Positions 1 through 11,793 of a stretch of DNA of 64,000 nt are shown here, piece after piece. The notes beneath the pieces are model-generated. The model was not told where the DNA came from. It saw nothing but the letters and a program-made list of their open reading frames with translations, and did not search any database. Location: NCBI GenBank assembly GCA_002778195.1, contig PCDI01000001.1, forward strand, positions 1,748,939-1,812,938, read 5' to 3'. Source of the DNA: Raffaelea ambrosiae (Eukaryota; Ascomycota; Sordariomycetes; Ophiostomatales; Ophiostomataceae). The translations under genes and the position numbers were made by a program. Every line of letters begins with the position of its first letter. Position 1 is the first letter of the stretch.

Positions 1-17
1 TAACATGTGCATTGCAG

Positions 18-116
18 ATCTTCAAAATCGTCCTTTCCAAGGCGTTCGATCTGAAGTGCACCATTCCCGAGATTGAAAACGTGGGCGAGCCGCTTCTGCT
101 CTACCAATCGTGTTAA
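18..116 (+). CDS. 3' terminal exon of an unidentified gene (truncated by window start)
   Basis: The window opens inside an intron. An acceptor (TTGCAG) ends at base 17, and from 18 there is an open frame of 32 codons closed by TAA at 114-116. The peptide contains IVLSKAFDLKC and ends GEPLLLYQSC. I do not recognise the family from so short a stretch. Frame and splice signal make it credible as a terminal exon; everything upstream lies outside the window. Confidence 0.5.
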   Translation: MFKIVLSKAFDLKCTIPEIENVGEPLLLYQSC

Positions 117-1513
117 AGAGAGAGAAAAAAAGAAACGAAAAACGAATAAGAATAAAAAGCAATACCCACCAATCCACCAATCCACCAATCCACCAACCCT
201 AACTACATACAACACCATACATGGCATACCACGCGCGAACGCACTGCCCTTCCCCCCCATTTCCATATTGTTGGTATAATCCTCTATTTATTTTATTATT
301 CAGACCTTCCCTTCCTCTTTTTGCCTTTCTATTTGCGTGAAACAATAGCCAGCCCAATACATACACACGACTTTTCTGGATCTCCAGGTTTACACGACAG
401 CAGACTGGCTCAAAAGCAAGGAAGGTAGGAGACACTGCGGGAGACGAAAAAAGCAGGAGAAATACACGGTTGAATGTAGATGGAGGTGCATGTTTAGATT
501 TCTGTGCTGGCACGTTTCTCGATGTGGAGGATGTCGGAAAGAGAAGGAAGGACGAGAACAGAAAGCAAGCTCTGTGTGTTATTGGCAAAAAAAGTTTATG
601 GAGAAGCCAGCAGCAGACGGTGGGCTTCGGTGGTGGTAGCATGCACGACCTGCCCAAGTTTTGTTGTTTGTTTTTGGAATGTCTTCTCGCTTGGCTCTTT
701 CTTTCTTCGCCCCATTCTGTGGTTTTCCTTTTTCCTTTTGTCTTTTCTTTGTTGTTTCTTTTTTCTTTTTTTTCTTTTTTTGACTTTGACTTTCTTTTGT
801 TAATTGCAGACTGTACTTGGGTGGGATGGGACGCATGACATACTGGAATGACCTTTTTTTATAAAAACCACAAACATTTTACCGTACCACCCTTATATTT
901 CTTTTGTGTTGTTTGTCTGTCTCTTGTCTTTTTTTTTTTGCTTTCCCTATACCGGCTCTTGGCCAGGCTGGGAGTTGCCGTGTAAAACTAATTCGATGAC
1001 AAGGAAGGAACGATCGAGGGAATGCAAGGAGAACAGGGCAAGTGCCAGGAACGAGGAAGAGTCAGCAGGCAGGTACTATCCGCATGTCTCTACAAATATG
1101 AAAACCTTGTTCCTCTCCTTCCCCGAGAAAGATGAACAGCATGCAAGGCCATAATCAAAAACATGGGAAGGTGGTACCATATCTTGTTGATCTCTCTCTC
1201 TCTCTCTCTCTCTCCCCCTCTCGTCTCCCTTATTGTTTATTTACTTCCCCCTTTTTGTTCTCCAACTGAAGACATTCACAGTCTTTTCACAAACCGTCCA
1301 TCATCTCTTATGCAGCATCGAGTACGCTCGTTCACCTTGGCAACTGCAGTCTTCACCTGTCTATCCATCTCGTCTGTTTTTTGTGCGTGTGTGCGCGTGT
1401 ATTTGTTTGTTTTTAGTCTCAAATCTCTCTCACGGAGAGCATCCTTTCCTCAGATAAATCCTCACTTCTGCCCACCTGCTACCTCGTTCTTAAAAGGCCG
1501 GACATCACCAGTC
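117..1513. other. Intergenic: 3' UTR of the first gene and pyrimidine-rich leader of the next
   Basis: No gene supported. The stretch holds long T- and CT-rich runs, including a (TC)n microsatellite around 1189-1215, as is usual in fungal promoters and 5' leaders. Open frames here, such as one at 470-838, are low-complexity, overlap each other and show no family resemblance. Confidence 0.6.
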
Positions 1514-3085
1514 ATGGGTCAGGAATGTTCATGCTGCGGCGGCCGAGCGGGCACGTCCGCTGACGGTAACAATGATCCCGGCAAGCCAAACAGCGGCAAC
1601 CCCAGCAGTGACGACAACGGCAATGGCGGAAATGGCGGGAACGGCGAAAACGGCGGGAACGGTGGCCCCCGCCCCCAAGCGGCGAACGCCACGAACACAG
1701 CGGGTGTGGTTGTGGGTTCGGTCGTGGAGCTCGACAATATGCCCCGCGAATCGGCGTCATTCTCTCACTCTCCGCGGTCTGGTTCTTCGGTGGACCACGA
1801 CAGCATGCCCCCCAATTCAGCATCTATCTCCCATCCTACACCGTCTTCACGGCCTGCGGCTGCCAAGAAGCCTAACAAACTGCCAAGCAGTGATGTGCAT
1901 GCTTACAGCTCAGAGCCCCCAAATCCCTTGACGTTTGGCGAGATATTCAGTATGCCATCCAGATTGGCCAACGTGCCATCTACAGGTCCACGGCCACAAG
2001 AAAATACGGATACGTTGGATCCCCGGGAAGTGAGAAAGAGGGAATGCCTGGACAAGCATACAAGTGAGGGTGGACCCAAAAAGAAGGCCCGGATATCCGA
2101 CATGCTCGAGGTCATTCCTTCCGAGCCGGCACGCGAGTTGCCGAGCGGCTCTGGCTCGATGGTGAATACACAGTCAGAGACTGCGCGATCTGGCAATGGA
2201 CGAGACTCGCCGGGCGAGCAGCAGCCGAGCCAACAGCCGAATCAGCCGCCGACTCAAACGCTGCAGACCCAAGATGTTGATGGGGAGCCCAGGGATGTGT
2301 CTGCGCCAGACCAGCAGGATAATTCGGGTACGAAGGACAATCAGAAATCAAAGGCAAACAAACACGACGAGAAGCAACAGGACATTGGGTACCAGCACAA
2401 GGAAGCGGCCCAGCCCCAAAATGCGGACCGGAGTTCGGGTCAAATTGCAAAGCAAAATGACGACCAGAAGACTGACCAGGGAAAAGACCAGAATCAAGAC
2501 CAGGAGAAGAGAACGCACGACGATGGATCTCCAGGAACAGAGGACCCGTCTCTGTTGGCACCAAGGCCGCAGAGGCCGATACCCTGGAACAGCCTGTCGG
2601 CAACCATCGGGCAGAGTGGCAGCTCTGATCGCAACTCTGATCGAACAACTGAAAGCAACTCCGCGGTCTCGTCTTCTACAGCGCAGGGAGGGGCCGGGCT
2701 CACCGACCAGAGCCCTAGTATCTACCATCAGGCTGTGTCGTCGCCGTCGGAGTTGCCGTCCCAGTCCACAGACTCGGTGTCCGGCCTGGGCGCAGGACTC
2801 GTGGATGCCGTTCGCGAGGCTCACAGAGCATCTCAGGCACTGAAAGTTGCAGAGGGTGCCGAACAGTCTGTCCAGAGGTCTGCCAATACGGCAACTGACG
2901 ACGACAACGCCCCTGCCACTTCAGGCCAGGAAGCAAGCAACAGTGAAACCAAAAATCCCACGGAAAAACAGCACAGAGAGGGCGGCGCAAAGCAGAACAA
3001 GCATGGCCGCACAAAACAGAACAAGGCGCCTGATGGGCAGCAGAGTAAAAAGCCGCGCAGAAAGACGGGCAAAAGTGGAAATTAG
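1514..3085 (+). CDS. Intrinsically disordered protein with predicted N-myristoyl/palmitoyl anchor; unknown function
   Basis: An uninterrupted 523-codon frame starting with MGQECSCCGG. Gly2 with Ser6 fits the N-myristoylation consensus, and Cys5, Cys7 and Cys8 would be palmitoylation candidates, so dual lipid anchoring at a membrane is predicted. The rest is low-complexity and hydrophilic: a Gly/Asn repeat block at about residues 35-55, Ser/Pro-rich stretches, a Gln/Asp/Lys-rich middle, and two basic patches (PKKKAR near residue 180 and KKPRRKTGK at the C-terminus) that look like nuclear localisation signals. No folded domain is recognisable. The frame stays open upstream to 1163, but that extension is translated CT microsatellite, so the ATG at 1514 is preferred because of its acylation motif. 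The gene is real on length and composition; its function is unknown. Confidence 0.65.
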   Translation: MGQECSCCGGRAGTSADGNNDPGKPNSGNPSSDDNGNGGNGGNGENGGNGGPRPQAANATNTAGVVVGSVVELDNMPRESASFSHSPRSGSSVDHDSMPPNSASISHPTPSSRPAAAKKPNKLPSSDVHAYSSEPPNPLTFGEIFSMPSRLANVPSTGPRPQENTDTLDPREVRKRECLDKHTSEGGPKKKARISDMLEVIPSEPARELPSGSGSMVNTQSETARSGNGRDSPGEQQPSQQPNQPPTQTLQTQDVDGEPRDVSAPDQQDNSGTKDNQKSKANKHDEKQQDIGYQHKEAAQPQNADRSSGQIAKQNDDQKTDQGKDQNQDQEKRTHDDGSPGTEDPSLLAPRPQRPIPWNSLSATIGQSGSSDRNSDRTTESNSAVSSSTAQGGAGLTDQSPSIYHQAVSSPSELPSQSTDSVSGLGAGLVDAVREAHRASQALKVAEGAEQSVQRSANTATDDDNAPATSGQEASNSETKNPTEKQHREGGAKQNKHGRTKQNKAPDGQQSKKPRRKTGKSGN

Positions 3086-3615
3086 ATACCTCTGGCCATT
3101 GATTTCACCCGTTCTTCTCCTCCTTAGACGCTATCCGTCATCCTACCCCAGTTTGCTTATGAGCCATTGAACATATTGACGAAGCTGTTGGTGTTTAGCT
3201 GCGGAGTATTCGTTTCATCGTTGTACAAGTGTGGACGAGCGCCTAGGGGATATAGGAGCCATTGATAGGCTTGTGTTTGGAGGTTTTAGGGGTCCCCGGT
3301 ATTCATATCCAAGGTTCTGTGGGCGTGCGTGTTTCTTTCTATCATACCTTTTCATTGCCTTGTGAGCATTGTATGGCCGCTTTTTTTTTCGTTTTGTTCT
3401 TGCTTCGTCTGTTTATTCGCTTATTTGTTTATTCTTTGCTGGCCCGGATGTCCTCTCCAAGATGCAGCATGTCTCGCCAATTTGTATGTGTGTTAGAAGG
3501 CGATAGAATAGAAGTACTGCGTGGTTCTCTCCTGGAGCTGACACAATGGATTGGCCGCTGGATTTCACCGCTGGATTCCAGCCACTCAGATGTGTGCTAG
3601 CTTGGCTATCAAAAC
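3086..3615. other. Convergent intergenic region
   Basis: Lies between the 3' ends of the disordered-protein gene and the PAQR gene. It contains T-rich 3' UTR-like sequence and no supported gene. Confidence 0.6.
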
Positions 3616-4565
3616 TCAGTGGGCTCTTTGTCGACACTCGGCCCCTCGTTCACTCTGTCGATAGGCCATCGCCTCGGCCACGCCGGCAGCGTATGTGAGC
3701 GCCGCAGCCAAAACCATGATGTGCATGATTTGGTGGCTGGCACCGAGCAGGTCGAACCGTTGTGGGAAGTATTTCTCAGGGAACTGGGAGGAGTCCAGGG
3801 AGAAGTCAGTGGAAGTTGTCAACTAAGCAGCGAAACAAGCATGGGCCAGCCACAAAGCACCCGCACCGCGCCACCCACCCACCTTGATCGTGTACACAAC
3901 CGCTCCCACCGTGTTGCAGCCGGCCGTCGCCGCCGTCCACGGCCACAACGCCACCCGCTGCGGCCAGTCCGGGTCCTGCAGCCAGACGTGCATGTACGCC
4001 AGCGGCGCGGCAAACGAGACCGCCGCGAAGCCGGCAAAGAGGGCCGCTCGTCGGTGGCCTTGACGGGGGCCTTGGAAGAAGGCGAAACGACGACGACGAC
4101 CACCACCACCACTACCACCACCACCAGCATCCTCCGCGCCGGCCACGGCGGCGCAGAGAGTGGCCAGCCCGCCCGTGGCCGTGTACAGAATGTGTCGGGC
4201 CGTCGCCTCCCCGCAGGCCATCCCGTAGTGCACCAACGGCACCGTCGCCGCGGCCATCAGCACGAGCACGCCGGCAATGTCGAGGGCCATGCCGAGGCGG
4301 GCGACGGGCGCGCTGTGGCACAGCAGCGTGTGGAAGGCGGCCGACAAGGCGAAGCAGACGGCGACGCCGGCCGCATAGATGACGGCGGCGGCGGCGGTGG
4401 TGGTGGTTTCCGCTGCTGTGGGAGACAAGGACGAAAAGGACGAAAAAGAGGCCGTCGAGAGGAGAGACACCAAGAGGCCGACAAAGACGGCAAAGCCAAA
4501 GACATGGGAAAGAATGTTGACTGGCGAGGATACGAGGAGTGTGGATTGTCAGAAAAAAAGAAGAA

Positions 4566-4609
<44 letters not shown>

Positions 4610-5267
4610 ACGATATCTAACGCTCTTACCAGATTCATTGTGCAAGTATGTCCAGCTGTAGAGACAAGCACGAACAGAACCGGAGGCTTCTCTGTCGGAA
4701 GAAAAAAAGGACTGTTAGCCTCGGGGAACATGTGTTGTTTCATGGAGGAAGGAAAGGAGGAAAAGGGAAACCAGGACGTGGATTTACCGGTATCCCGTCA
4801 AGATGAGCTCGCTGCCATGTCTTGACCATAAAATAAAATAAACCATTAGCCCAGCTGTGTTGGATAGACAATAGAAGAGGCTTCGACCGGGGACCCAGAA
4901 AGGAAAAAAGAAAAAAGGGAGAAGAGGTCTCCCCCTGTACGCACTGCTGCCATGGTTCTATTCGCATTGTGACCGCAAAAAAAAAAGAAAAAGAAAAAGA
5001 AGAGCGATGCGTTAGTGTCTCTCGTTCGCTGCATCCCGGACAGTCCAAGACGAACAAGCACATACGCAGTTCCGACCACCGAAGCAGGCGCGGTCGACGC
5101 GGTGGCTGCTTGTCGGGCGGTGCTTCGCTTGCTCCCTCTTCCGGTTGAGCTGTCCCGGCGAATCGAAATCGAGACCTCGGCGACGAGGCGCCAGAGAAGG
5201 CCCTTGGCCCAATGCTTGTCGCCTGGGAGCCCGGCATTGTTTCCCAAGAGTCAAATCGTCGGGTCAT
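3616..5267 (-). CDS. PAQR / haemolysin-III family seven-helix membrane protein (Izh-like)
   Basis: Six-exon model on the minus strand: 5066-5267, 4945-4957, 4788-4820, 4630-4691, 3883-4520, 3616-3783. All junctions keep frame and give 371 aa. Family hallmarks seen in order: LLRWSELQPWQQ, LILTGYR, YLHNESVNILSH, the metal-site segment SAAFH (Ser about 162, His about 166), a conserved LDIAG segment, and the terminal HQIMH pair (His about 333 and 337) after FPQRFDLLG. In PAQR proteins these three His bind zinc; yeast Izh proteins are linked to sterol and zinc homeostasis, and animal relatives have ceramidase activity. The loop before the last exon is Gly-rich, encoded by a CCACCA-type repeat near 4090-4130. 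Intron 4 carries a (GA)n microsatellite at about 4569-4606. The start could be Met at 5267 or, in frame, at 5237. The 13-nt exon is unusual. Confidence 0.85.
4569..4606. repeat. (GA)n microsatellite inside a PAQR intron
   Basis: About 19 uninterrupted GA dinucleotides, lying between the donor at 4628-4629 and the acceptor at 4521-4522 on the minus strand, where the transcript reads CU-rich. Confidence 0.9.
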
Positions 5268-6024
5268 TCAAAAAAGTGTTTTTTGAGGACAGCATTGCCA
5301 AGTCAATGCACAGGAAATCGCACAAATGCCACGAGCTGCTTGCTTTCCGCCATTCCCGGTCTCAACACGGTTGCACGGCACGTCCGAGCACACGCATTGA
5401 GAAACACGAAACGCCATAAGAACCTCAGTGACTGACTTGTTGAGAATTTCCAATCCTTTTTTTTTTCCCGTTCAGCAGGCCGCAAACGGACTGTGTCTAT
5501 ATACGTATAAATGGTTTCCTGACTATGTCCATGAATCGGGAGGTATCATATGTGCAAATGTAAGAAACAGGCCTGCCCGCTGACTCACTCAGCTGGCCGC
5601 TGCCGCTGAAACGCCCCCCAAAATGACAGAAAAGCCTCCAAAAAAGTGTCCACGCCCAGTATGCTATGCATGGTACGAATGCCCCAATGGTGTCTTCCAA
5701 CAGATTTCAAACAACAAGGCAGATCATAGCCCTCTCTGATCTGCGCTGCAGCCAGACAACTATAGGCTGCTCAACTTCCCAACCGTTCAACCACAACCGT
5801 GTCGCCCTCCACCCTTGTATTGGGCTTCCATCCCCATGCAATGCAATCCTCAACAAGGGAATACAACCATAGCAGAAGGGGTATCAATGGTGTATGCATC
5901 TATGAAATCCGCGAGAAAAAAAAAGAAAAAAAAAAAGCTATGAAAATGTGAAAATGTGAAAATGTGAAAGTATTGCGTAGTATGTCGTGATCCAGGGCGA
6001 GGCGGAAATGGTTTCTCCCCTGGT
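5268..6024. other. Intergenic: PAQR promoter and 3' flank of the flippase gene
   Basis: No gene supported. It contains a short direct repeat of TGAAAATG units at about 5940-5965 and several A-tracts. Confidence 0.6.
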
Positions 6025-9000
6025 TTATTCGTCCGTAGTAGGCTTCTTTGACGATTCGGTGACTAGCGGAAGTTGGCTTCCGATCGGACTCGACGTAAAG
6101 GCGGCTCTTGACGGGCTGCCGAGATCGGCCAGCCAGGCTCGCGCCTTGGTGTTGATGGCCGAAGGAAACATTTTTCGCTGCGCTGTTGGCGAGGTGGCAG
6201 ACTGCGCAGTTCCAGGCAGCGGCACCGACGCCGACTTTGTCGCTCCGGCAGCTGTTCCGTCCTCGCCCTTGCCAGGAGTAGTGCTCAACTCTGAAAGCGA
6301 CGGCCTGCCAGCAGCCGCCAGCGGATTAATGTCTCTTTCCACAGCAGGGGGCGAAAACGGTGGCGGGACGGTGGCAGTGGTCGGTGACACTACCGAGCCT
6401 GCGCCATTTCCAGCACTTGTCATGAACAGGCTGCCAGCTCCAATGCTCTGACGAGGCATTTCGCTGGCTGTGCTCTTCCTTGTTACAGCTGCATCTGCTT
6501 CTGCATCCGCAGCCATGCTGCCGCCACCAGCCTCGCCGTTCTCTGCTGCATGCTCCTTGAGGACAGCCCGCATGGTATCGTAGTGTTCGACCTCCTGCAT
6601 GATGTCCTGATCTGTTGACCAGAAAGCTCGGCGCACGCCATTGACAATGAGCTCCAAGGCGACGAGGGCAATCAGCCCAACCAGAGCAGTCACCCACCAA
6701 GGCACACTGCGCCCAAAGTTTTCCAAGAATGAATGGCGCACGAGATACGGTCCCGGCTTGGCCTTGAAGATGAGCGACAGCAAAAGACTCCACAAGAACC
6801 AACCACCGACAGACACTAGCAGGCCAATGCCCGATATGATGGTCTGGTTGTGCATCTCGAGAACACTATGGATTCGTCAGGGTCAGCGTTTAGTCGGACA
6901 GGAAAGGAGCAAAACGCAAAATTGCTGGTGTTTATGGACTTACAGTGTCTTAATGTTGATGAACACGACGCAGATGGTAAACGCAAGACTGCCCATGGCA
7001 TAGAGAGTTGTGTCGATCGTGAACAACGCGTTGACGTACATACCATACAGTATGTAATAAATGATGACGGCTTCGACCACACCCATGATCATCCACCCGA
7101 CATATTTGCGGAAGCAGAACCCCAGATTCTTCTGCCCGTAGGTATACAGTTCCGGCACGGCCAGCAGCGTATCGGCACGCAAGTCCTTCTCAAAGATGCC
7201 TAGCAGAATCACCGGCAGCGACGTGAACAACGTGTTGAAGACGGTCAAGCTGGTCGATTCGTAGAGAGACGTGCCCGTGTAGCCGTTGTAGTACTGGTAC
7301 TGGGCCTGCACCAGGTAGAACACGATCTCCTTCCAGAACGTGCTCAGAATGTACTTGCCAGTCCGAATGTAGTTCCATCTGCCGTGCACAAGGAGCAGCC
7401 GCTGCAGGAAGCGGAACTGCGCGATCGAGTAGTCCGAGATACGCGCAGCCTGCAGGCCTTCACGTCCAGAGATGCCAATGCCCACGTGCGACGCCTGGAT
7501 CATGGCAATATCGTTGGCACCGTCTCCAATGGCCAGCGTGATCGACGACGGCACCCGTTGTCGGATGCACTTGACAAGCGTGGCTTTTTGTGATGGCGAC
7601 GCACGACAACAGATCACCGAGTCCACCCGGGCCACCAGGTCAAAGAACAGGAGCTGCATGTCTTCATCGGCTTCGATCACGCTCAGCGTATGGCCGTCAA
7701 TCACAACCACCGAGTGGGGGATCATGCCACGGCCCACATCCGCAAGCGTGGACGCAATCCGGTCTTGCAAGCCGTCGCCAACCGCAGCCGCGTCCATGAC
7801 GTAGATCTCGGAGAATGGTTTGCAGATGCGAGCGGCATGGGCAATATTGATGGCCGTTTCACGCTTGTCGCCAGTCAGCATCCAGATCTTGATGTTGGCC
7901 CGCCGCATCTTGTCGATCGTCTCCGGCACGCCCTCCTGCAGCTTGTCTTCGATGGCCGTCGCACCAGCAAGGTCAAATCCTTGCTCGAGCAGCTCGGCTG
8001 CTGCCTCGATGCGCTCCTGTCGGTTGACCAGGCTCGTTGTCGCTTCCTGGTAGATTGTCTTCCATTTGCGGTAGTCCTCCTCCTCGACGTATCGGTATGC
8101 ATAGAGCAGCGTGCGCAGGCCTTCCGACGCAAAGTCGTCAATATGCTGGAAGCACCGATCGAAAACAGCACCCTCGTTCACGGCCAGGGCTTCATCAACC
8201 ATGCCATTGTACGGGTCGTCGTAGATGTCGTCTACCACATCGGACAGGACGCCAGACCGATGGCGGTTCTGCACTGCGGAGGCGCCGCCGGCATGAACAC
8301 TGCTGGTACTCCGGCGCACGGGGCCGTGGCCAACGTCGAGGTCCTCCCGCTCGCGGCGTGTGAGCCAGTCGTCCATCTCCCCGGAAATGGCGCCCGAACG
8401 GCGAGACATGGCAAAGTCGGCCGATCGCTTGGCCGTACCAGTACGCGAAAGCGCCCTGAACTGGTGCATGGAGGCAGCGCGGACAGCCGTGAAACTGGAC
8501 CGCGGCGTGCCAGGTCCACGGATGGTATTGGTGCTCTTCCGTGCCATGGCGCGTTCCTGCTCGACACTCTTGCGCTTGCTGGCGCGGCGTTCGACGGCCG
8601 ACGCTTTTTGCATGGCCATCTGGCTCAGCTTCAGACGGGGCAAAATGGCGCTGTCGGCGCCCTTGCACAGCATGCAGATGCGGCCGTCGGGCATACGGAT
8701 CACAATGGACATCCGTTTGCGCTTGCTGCTGAACTCAACCACATCCAAGACTTCATAGGTCTCGGTAATGGGTGAGCCGTCGAGCTGGACAAACTGCAGC
8801 TTGATTGACTGGGCAGGCCGGTCAATGAGCAGGTAACCCAGGTCGCGCGCAGCCTGCACGAGGGCGAGCTCATCCGGCGACGCAGCCTGAAACTCAATGC
8901 GGCCGTCGTCCATGGTCTCGGGTAAGCACGTGTGACACAGGGCAATGCACAGGATGAAGTGGCGCGCTTTGCGAGAAAACGCTGTGTGAGGCCGGTGGCG

Positions 9001-11793
9001 GATGTATTCGATCAAATCCTCCGTCTTCAGCTCCGTCTGGACGCGAGTCGGACGGGCTGTCGACCGCCAGGTGGACACAGAGCGGCGCGGCACGTCGAAG
9101 GACACCATCGACTTGCGACCCTCCATGGGGTTGAAGCCACTGCCACCCGCTGACAGCAGTGGTGTCTTCGGCTCTGGGGCTTCGGCTGGCGAAGGAGGGG
9201 TCCCAGGGCGGCGCTGCGGCTGTGGTTTGGCCGGGGTCAAGGGCTCGGTGGACGCCGTGGACAAATTCTGGTCGGCTTGGCGTAGGCGGAGGGAGTGTTT
9301 CTTGGCGAAGCCTTTGCCCTTGCCACGGCCGGTGCCCTTTTTCTGCACCATCGTGCTTCGCCGCCTGAGTTCCTTCTCTTCCTCGTCTCGTGCAACATCC
9401 ATGTCATGCAGCCAGGCCGTGCCCGCAACGCTCATCTTGCGGAAGCGCATCTTGTTCTCGGTCAATGTGCCCGTCTTGTCGGAGAAGATGTAGCTGACTT
9501 GGCCCAGATTCTCCAGGATGGTAGTGGTGTTGGCGACCATGGGAGTGTCGGTTTCGGCGTCGTACATTTCCACGTCTTGCATGAAAATGAACTGGCCCAC
9601 TTTGATGATTTCCAGGCTGACGTACAGCGACAGCGGGATCAAGGTGTTGAACATGATGACAAAGGCAAACAGAATCTGGGTGACGGGGAGATCTGCCTTC
9701 TGCAAGTACCAGGCAATGTCTCCATGATCCCGCTCCCAATTACCGTTGCCGGCAGTGCAGCCGACAGACAGCAGGACGACAAAGACGACGAGCAGCAAGA
9801 CGATCCGGTTGACAATGAACTGCATGTTGGGGGCCTTGGCGCGGTTGTGCTTGTGAGCGTTCATGCGAATCTTGCACTCTTCGCCCGAGTTGACGACCAG
9901 GCCGATGGCCTCGGCCGTGTTGCGCACGACAGAACCGCGGAACAGAACCTGGTTCAGGGTCAGCGGGACGGTGCGACCGTTGGCGATGACCCGGCCCTCG
10001 TAGTTGTACAGGTCGAGGTTGGGGTCCTCAGACACAACCACCGCGTCGCAGGCAACCATGCCAGCCAGCGAGTCGCACTGCTCGGCCAGGATCGTGCTGG
10101 CCTGCTTCGTCTTCAGGTTGGTCTCGCCGTCCAATGCCATGGTCTCAATGTACGCGATGCCATTGGGCCCCGTTGCGTGCAGGAGCACCATGTCGGCAGG
10201 GACACTGTCGTCTCGCTGCAGTCGCACAATGTCGCCGACTCGGATATCCTCCCACTTCACGGCAACCCAGGGCATGCGGTCTCCGAAGCCAGTCTCGACA
10301 ACGCCCAATTCCAAGTCCTCTTCTTCGATGTTGTCCATGCGGGTTCTCATGTTCTCCATATCGACGCCGGACGAAGGGCCTGCTTGTGCGCCAGGTTGCG
10401 CGCCAGGTTGCGCGCCAGGTTGCGCGCCTGTTGCTGACGAAGCTGCCGGCGGCTCGGAGGACAGTCGCGACTCGTCCTCGAGCTCCATGTCATCGCTGCT
10501 CATTGGAATGTTGGCTGGATTTGCTGCGGAGGCTGCCCGTCTGTCCTGTGTTTTCTGGTGCCATTGTGTCGCTAGAGACGAGCTGCGGTCTCTGAGACCA
10601 TGCTGGGCAAACGACCGCAGTTTCGCCCGGCTGCTCTCATGTCGCTTCTCCGTCTTCACGGTACGGCCAGGGTCCAACACCCAAGCAATGCTGCGGTTCT
10701 CAACGCGGTCAAGTCGATAGCGCCGATAGTCGTCGTAGCCTTCCTTGCCCATACTTATGGCAACAAAGAACAGCAGCGGAATGATGGTCGTGTAGGTGCC
10801 GGTGGTGCTCAGGCCAGGGATCATCTGGAGGATACTAATGATGAGAAAGTAAAAGTTGGCCAGCTTCATGAATTGGAACACCAGCTGCTTGGGCAAGAAG
10901 TCCCACACGGTGTAGCGACTGGACCGAATGAAGTTGGAGATGTACGCCTTGTTTCTGCGCTCGTCAATGAGCGGCGAACGACGCGCACCGCCGGGGTCGA
11001 GAGGGATATGGCGACCGTCCACGCTCGGCGGCAGGGGCCGCTGGCGCAGCAGGCCCTCCTTTATGTATTTGTGGTACCAGGCATAGGCCCGCGACCGCAC
11101 GCGCTCGTACGGGCCGAGCATCCACCGCTGCTGCCGTATGCGTTGCCGTTCACGCTGCCGGTGTGCCCAGTCGCGATAGTTCGCCAGGGTGTCGCTGACG
11201 TCGGTGACGCGCGCCGCAGCCGACGTGGTTATAGACGGGCCTTTGAGCGGCCCGTCGTACACATCAATATCAGAGAGGGCAATGCGCGACTGGCTCGGAG
11301 AGGGGGAAGGTTGTGGCTCGACAAAGCTCACGCCGCTGCGTCGGGGCAGTCGCCTGGTTCGGCTCGTATCGTCGCCGTCTGCCAATGGCTGCCGCAGGTG
11401 TGTCGGTGGAATTGACGTGGACGACGCAGCCTCGTCATCGCCTATGGGGGAGACAGCCGTGCCGCCTCCGACTCCGGTCCGTCCTTGTCCCCGTGTCGAA
11501 TTCCGTCCCCGCTCTGGCCGGTCTGCTGCTGCTTGCGAGGCTGCTTCTGTGTGTGACTCGATGGTGTAGAGATTGCTGGTGCGGAGCGGAGAGGGTTGGT
11601 GCCGTGTGGGCGACAGTGTGTGCCGGGCATGTTGAGGCGGATGTATGACCAGCCGTGGGTGCGATTGTGACGTCGGTTGTGGCTGCGTCCGCTCTTCGTC
11701 TGCTGGCCCGCTCGAGTCACGGCGAGGGGCATCCACCGAAATGCGGATGCGGGCGTCCGTGGCGTCATCGGCGTCGGAGCGACGTCCCGCCAT
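6025..11793 (-). CDS. DNF3: P4-type ATPase, DNF3-like phospholipid flippase
   Basis: Two exons, 6944-11793 and 6025-6865, with a 78-nt intron; 1896 aa. Such enzymes move phospholipids from the exoplasmic to the cytosolic leaflet, usually at Golgi, endosome or plasma membrane with a Cdc50-type subunit. Visible motifs: an N-terminal entry segment FLPKQLVFQFMKLANFYFL, actuator DGETNLK (about residue 552), the phosphorylation loop SDKTGTLTENKM (Asp about 771), TGDKRETA, hinge GDGANDIAM (about 1420) and hydrophobic C-terminal helices. IPLSLYV matches the P4 PISL motif. The split catalytic body with long inserts and a disordered tail of roughly 200 residues fits the DNF3 branch, giving a protein longer than most P4-ATPases. 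A GAQP tandem repeat sits near residue 455. The start at 11793 is the first Met of the open frame. Confidence 0.93.
10387..10431. repeat. 12-bp tandem repeat coding GAQP units in the flippase
   Basis: Successive copies of GCCAGGTTGCGC on the plus strand encode repeated GAQP on the minus strand. The phase preserves the frame, so copy-number change would vary only loop length. Confidence 0.85.

Noticed and set aside
470..838. Open frame of 122 codons with a hydrophobic end
   Set aside because: Overlaps other frames, and the hydrophobic part is translated T-rich leader. No family likeness.
1163..1513. In-frame N-terminal extension of the disordered protein
   Set aside because: The extra 117 codons are mostly translated CT microsatellite and leader; the downstream ATG at 1514 gives a sensible acylation motif.
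4941..4957. Alternative 17-nt PAQR exon using donor GTACAG
   Set aside because: It shifts the frame by one relative to the conserved next exon; donor GTGCGT four bases earlier resolves it.
7690..11415. Several plus-strand frames of 240-380 codons inside the flippase gene
   Set aside because: Antisense shadows; the minus strand encodes all P4-ATPase motifs.
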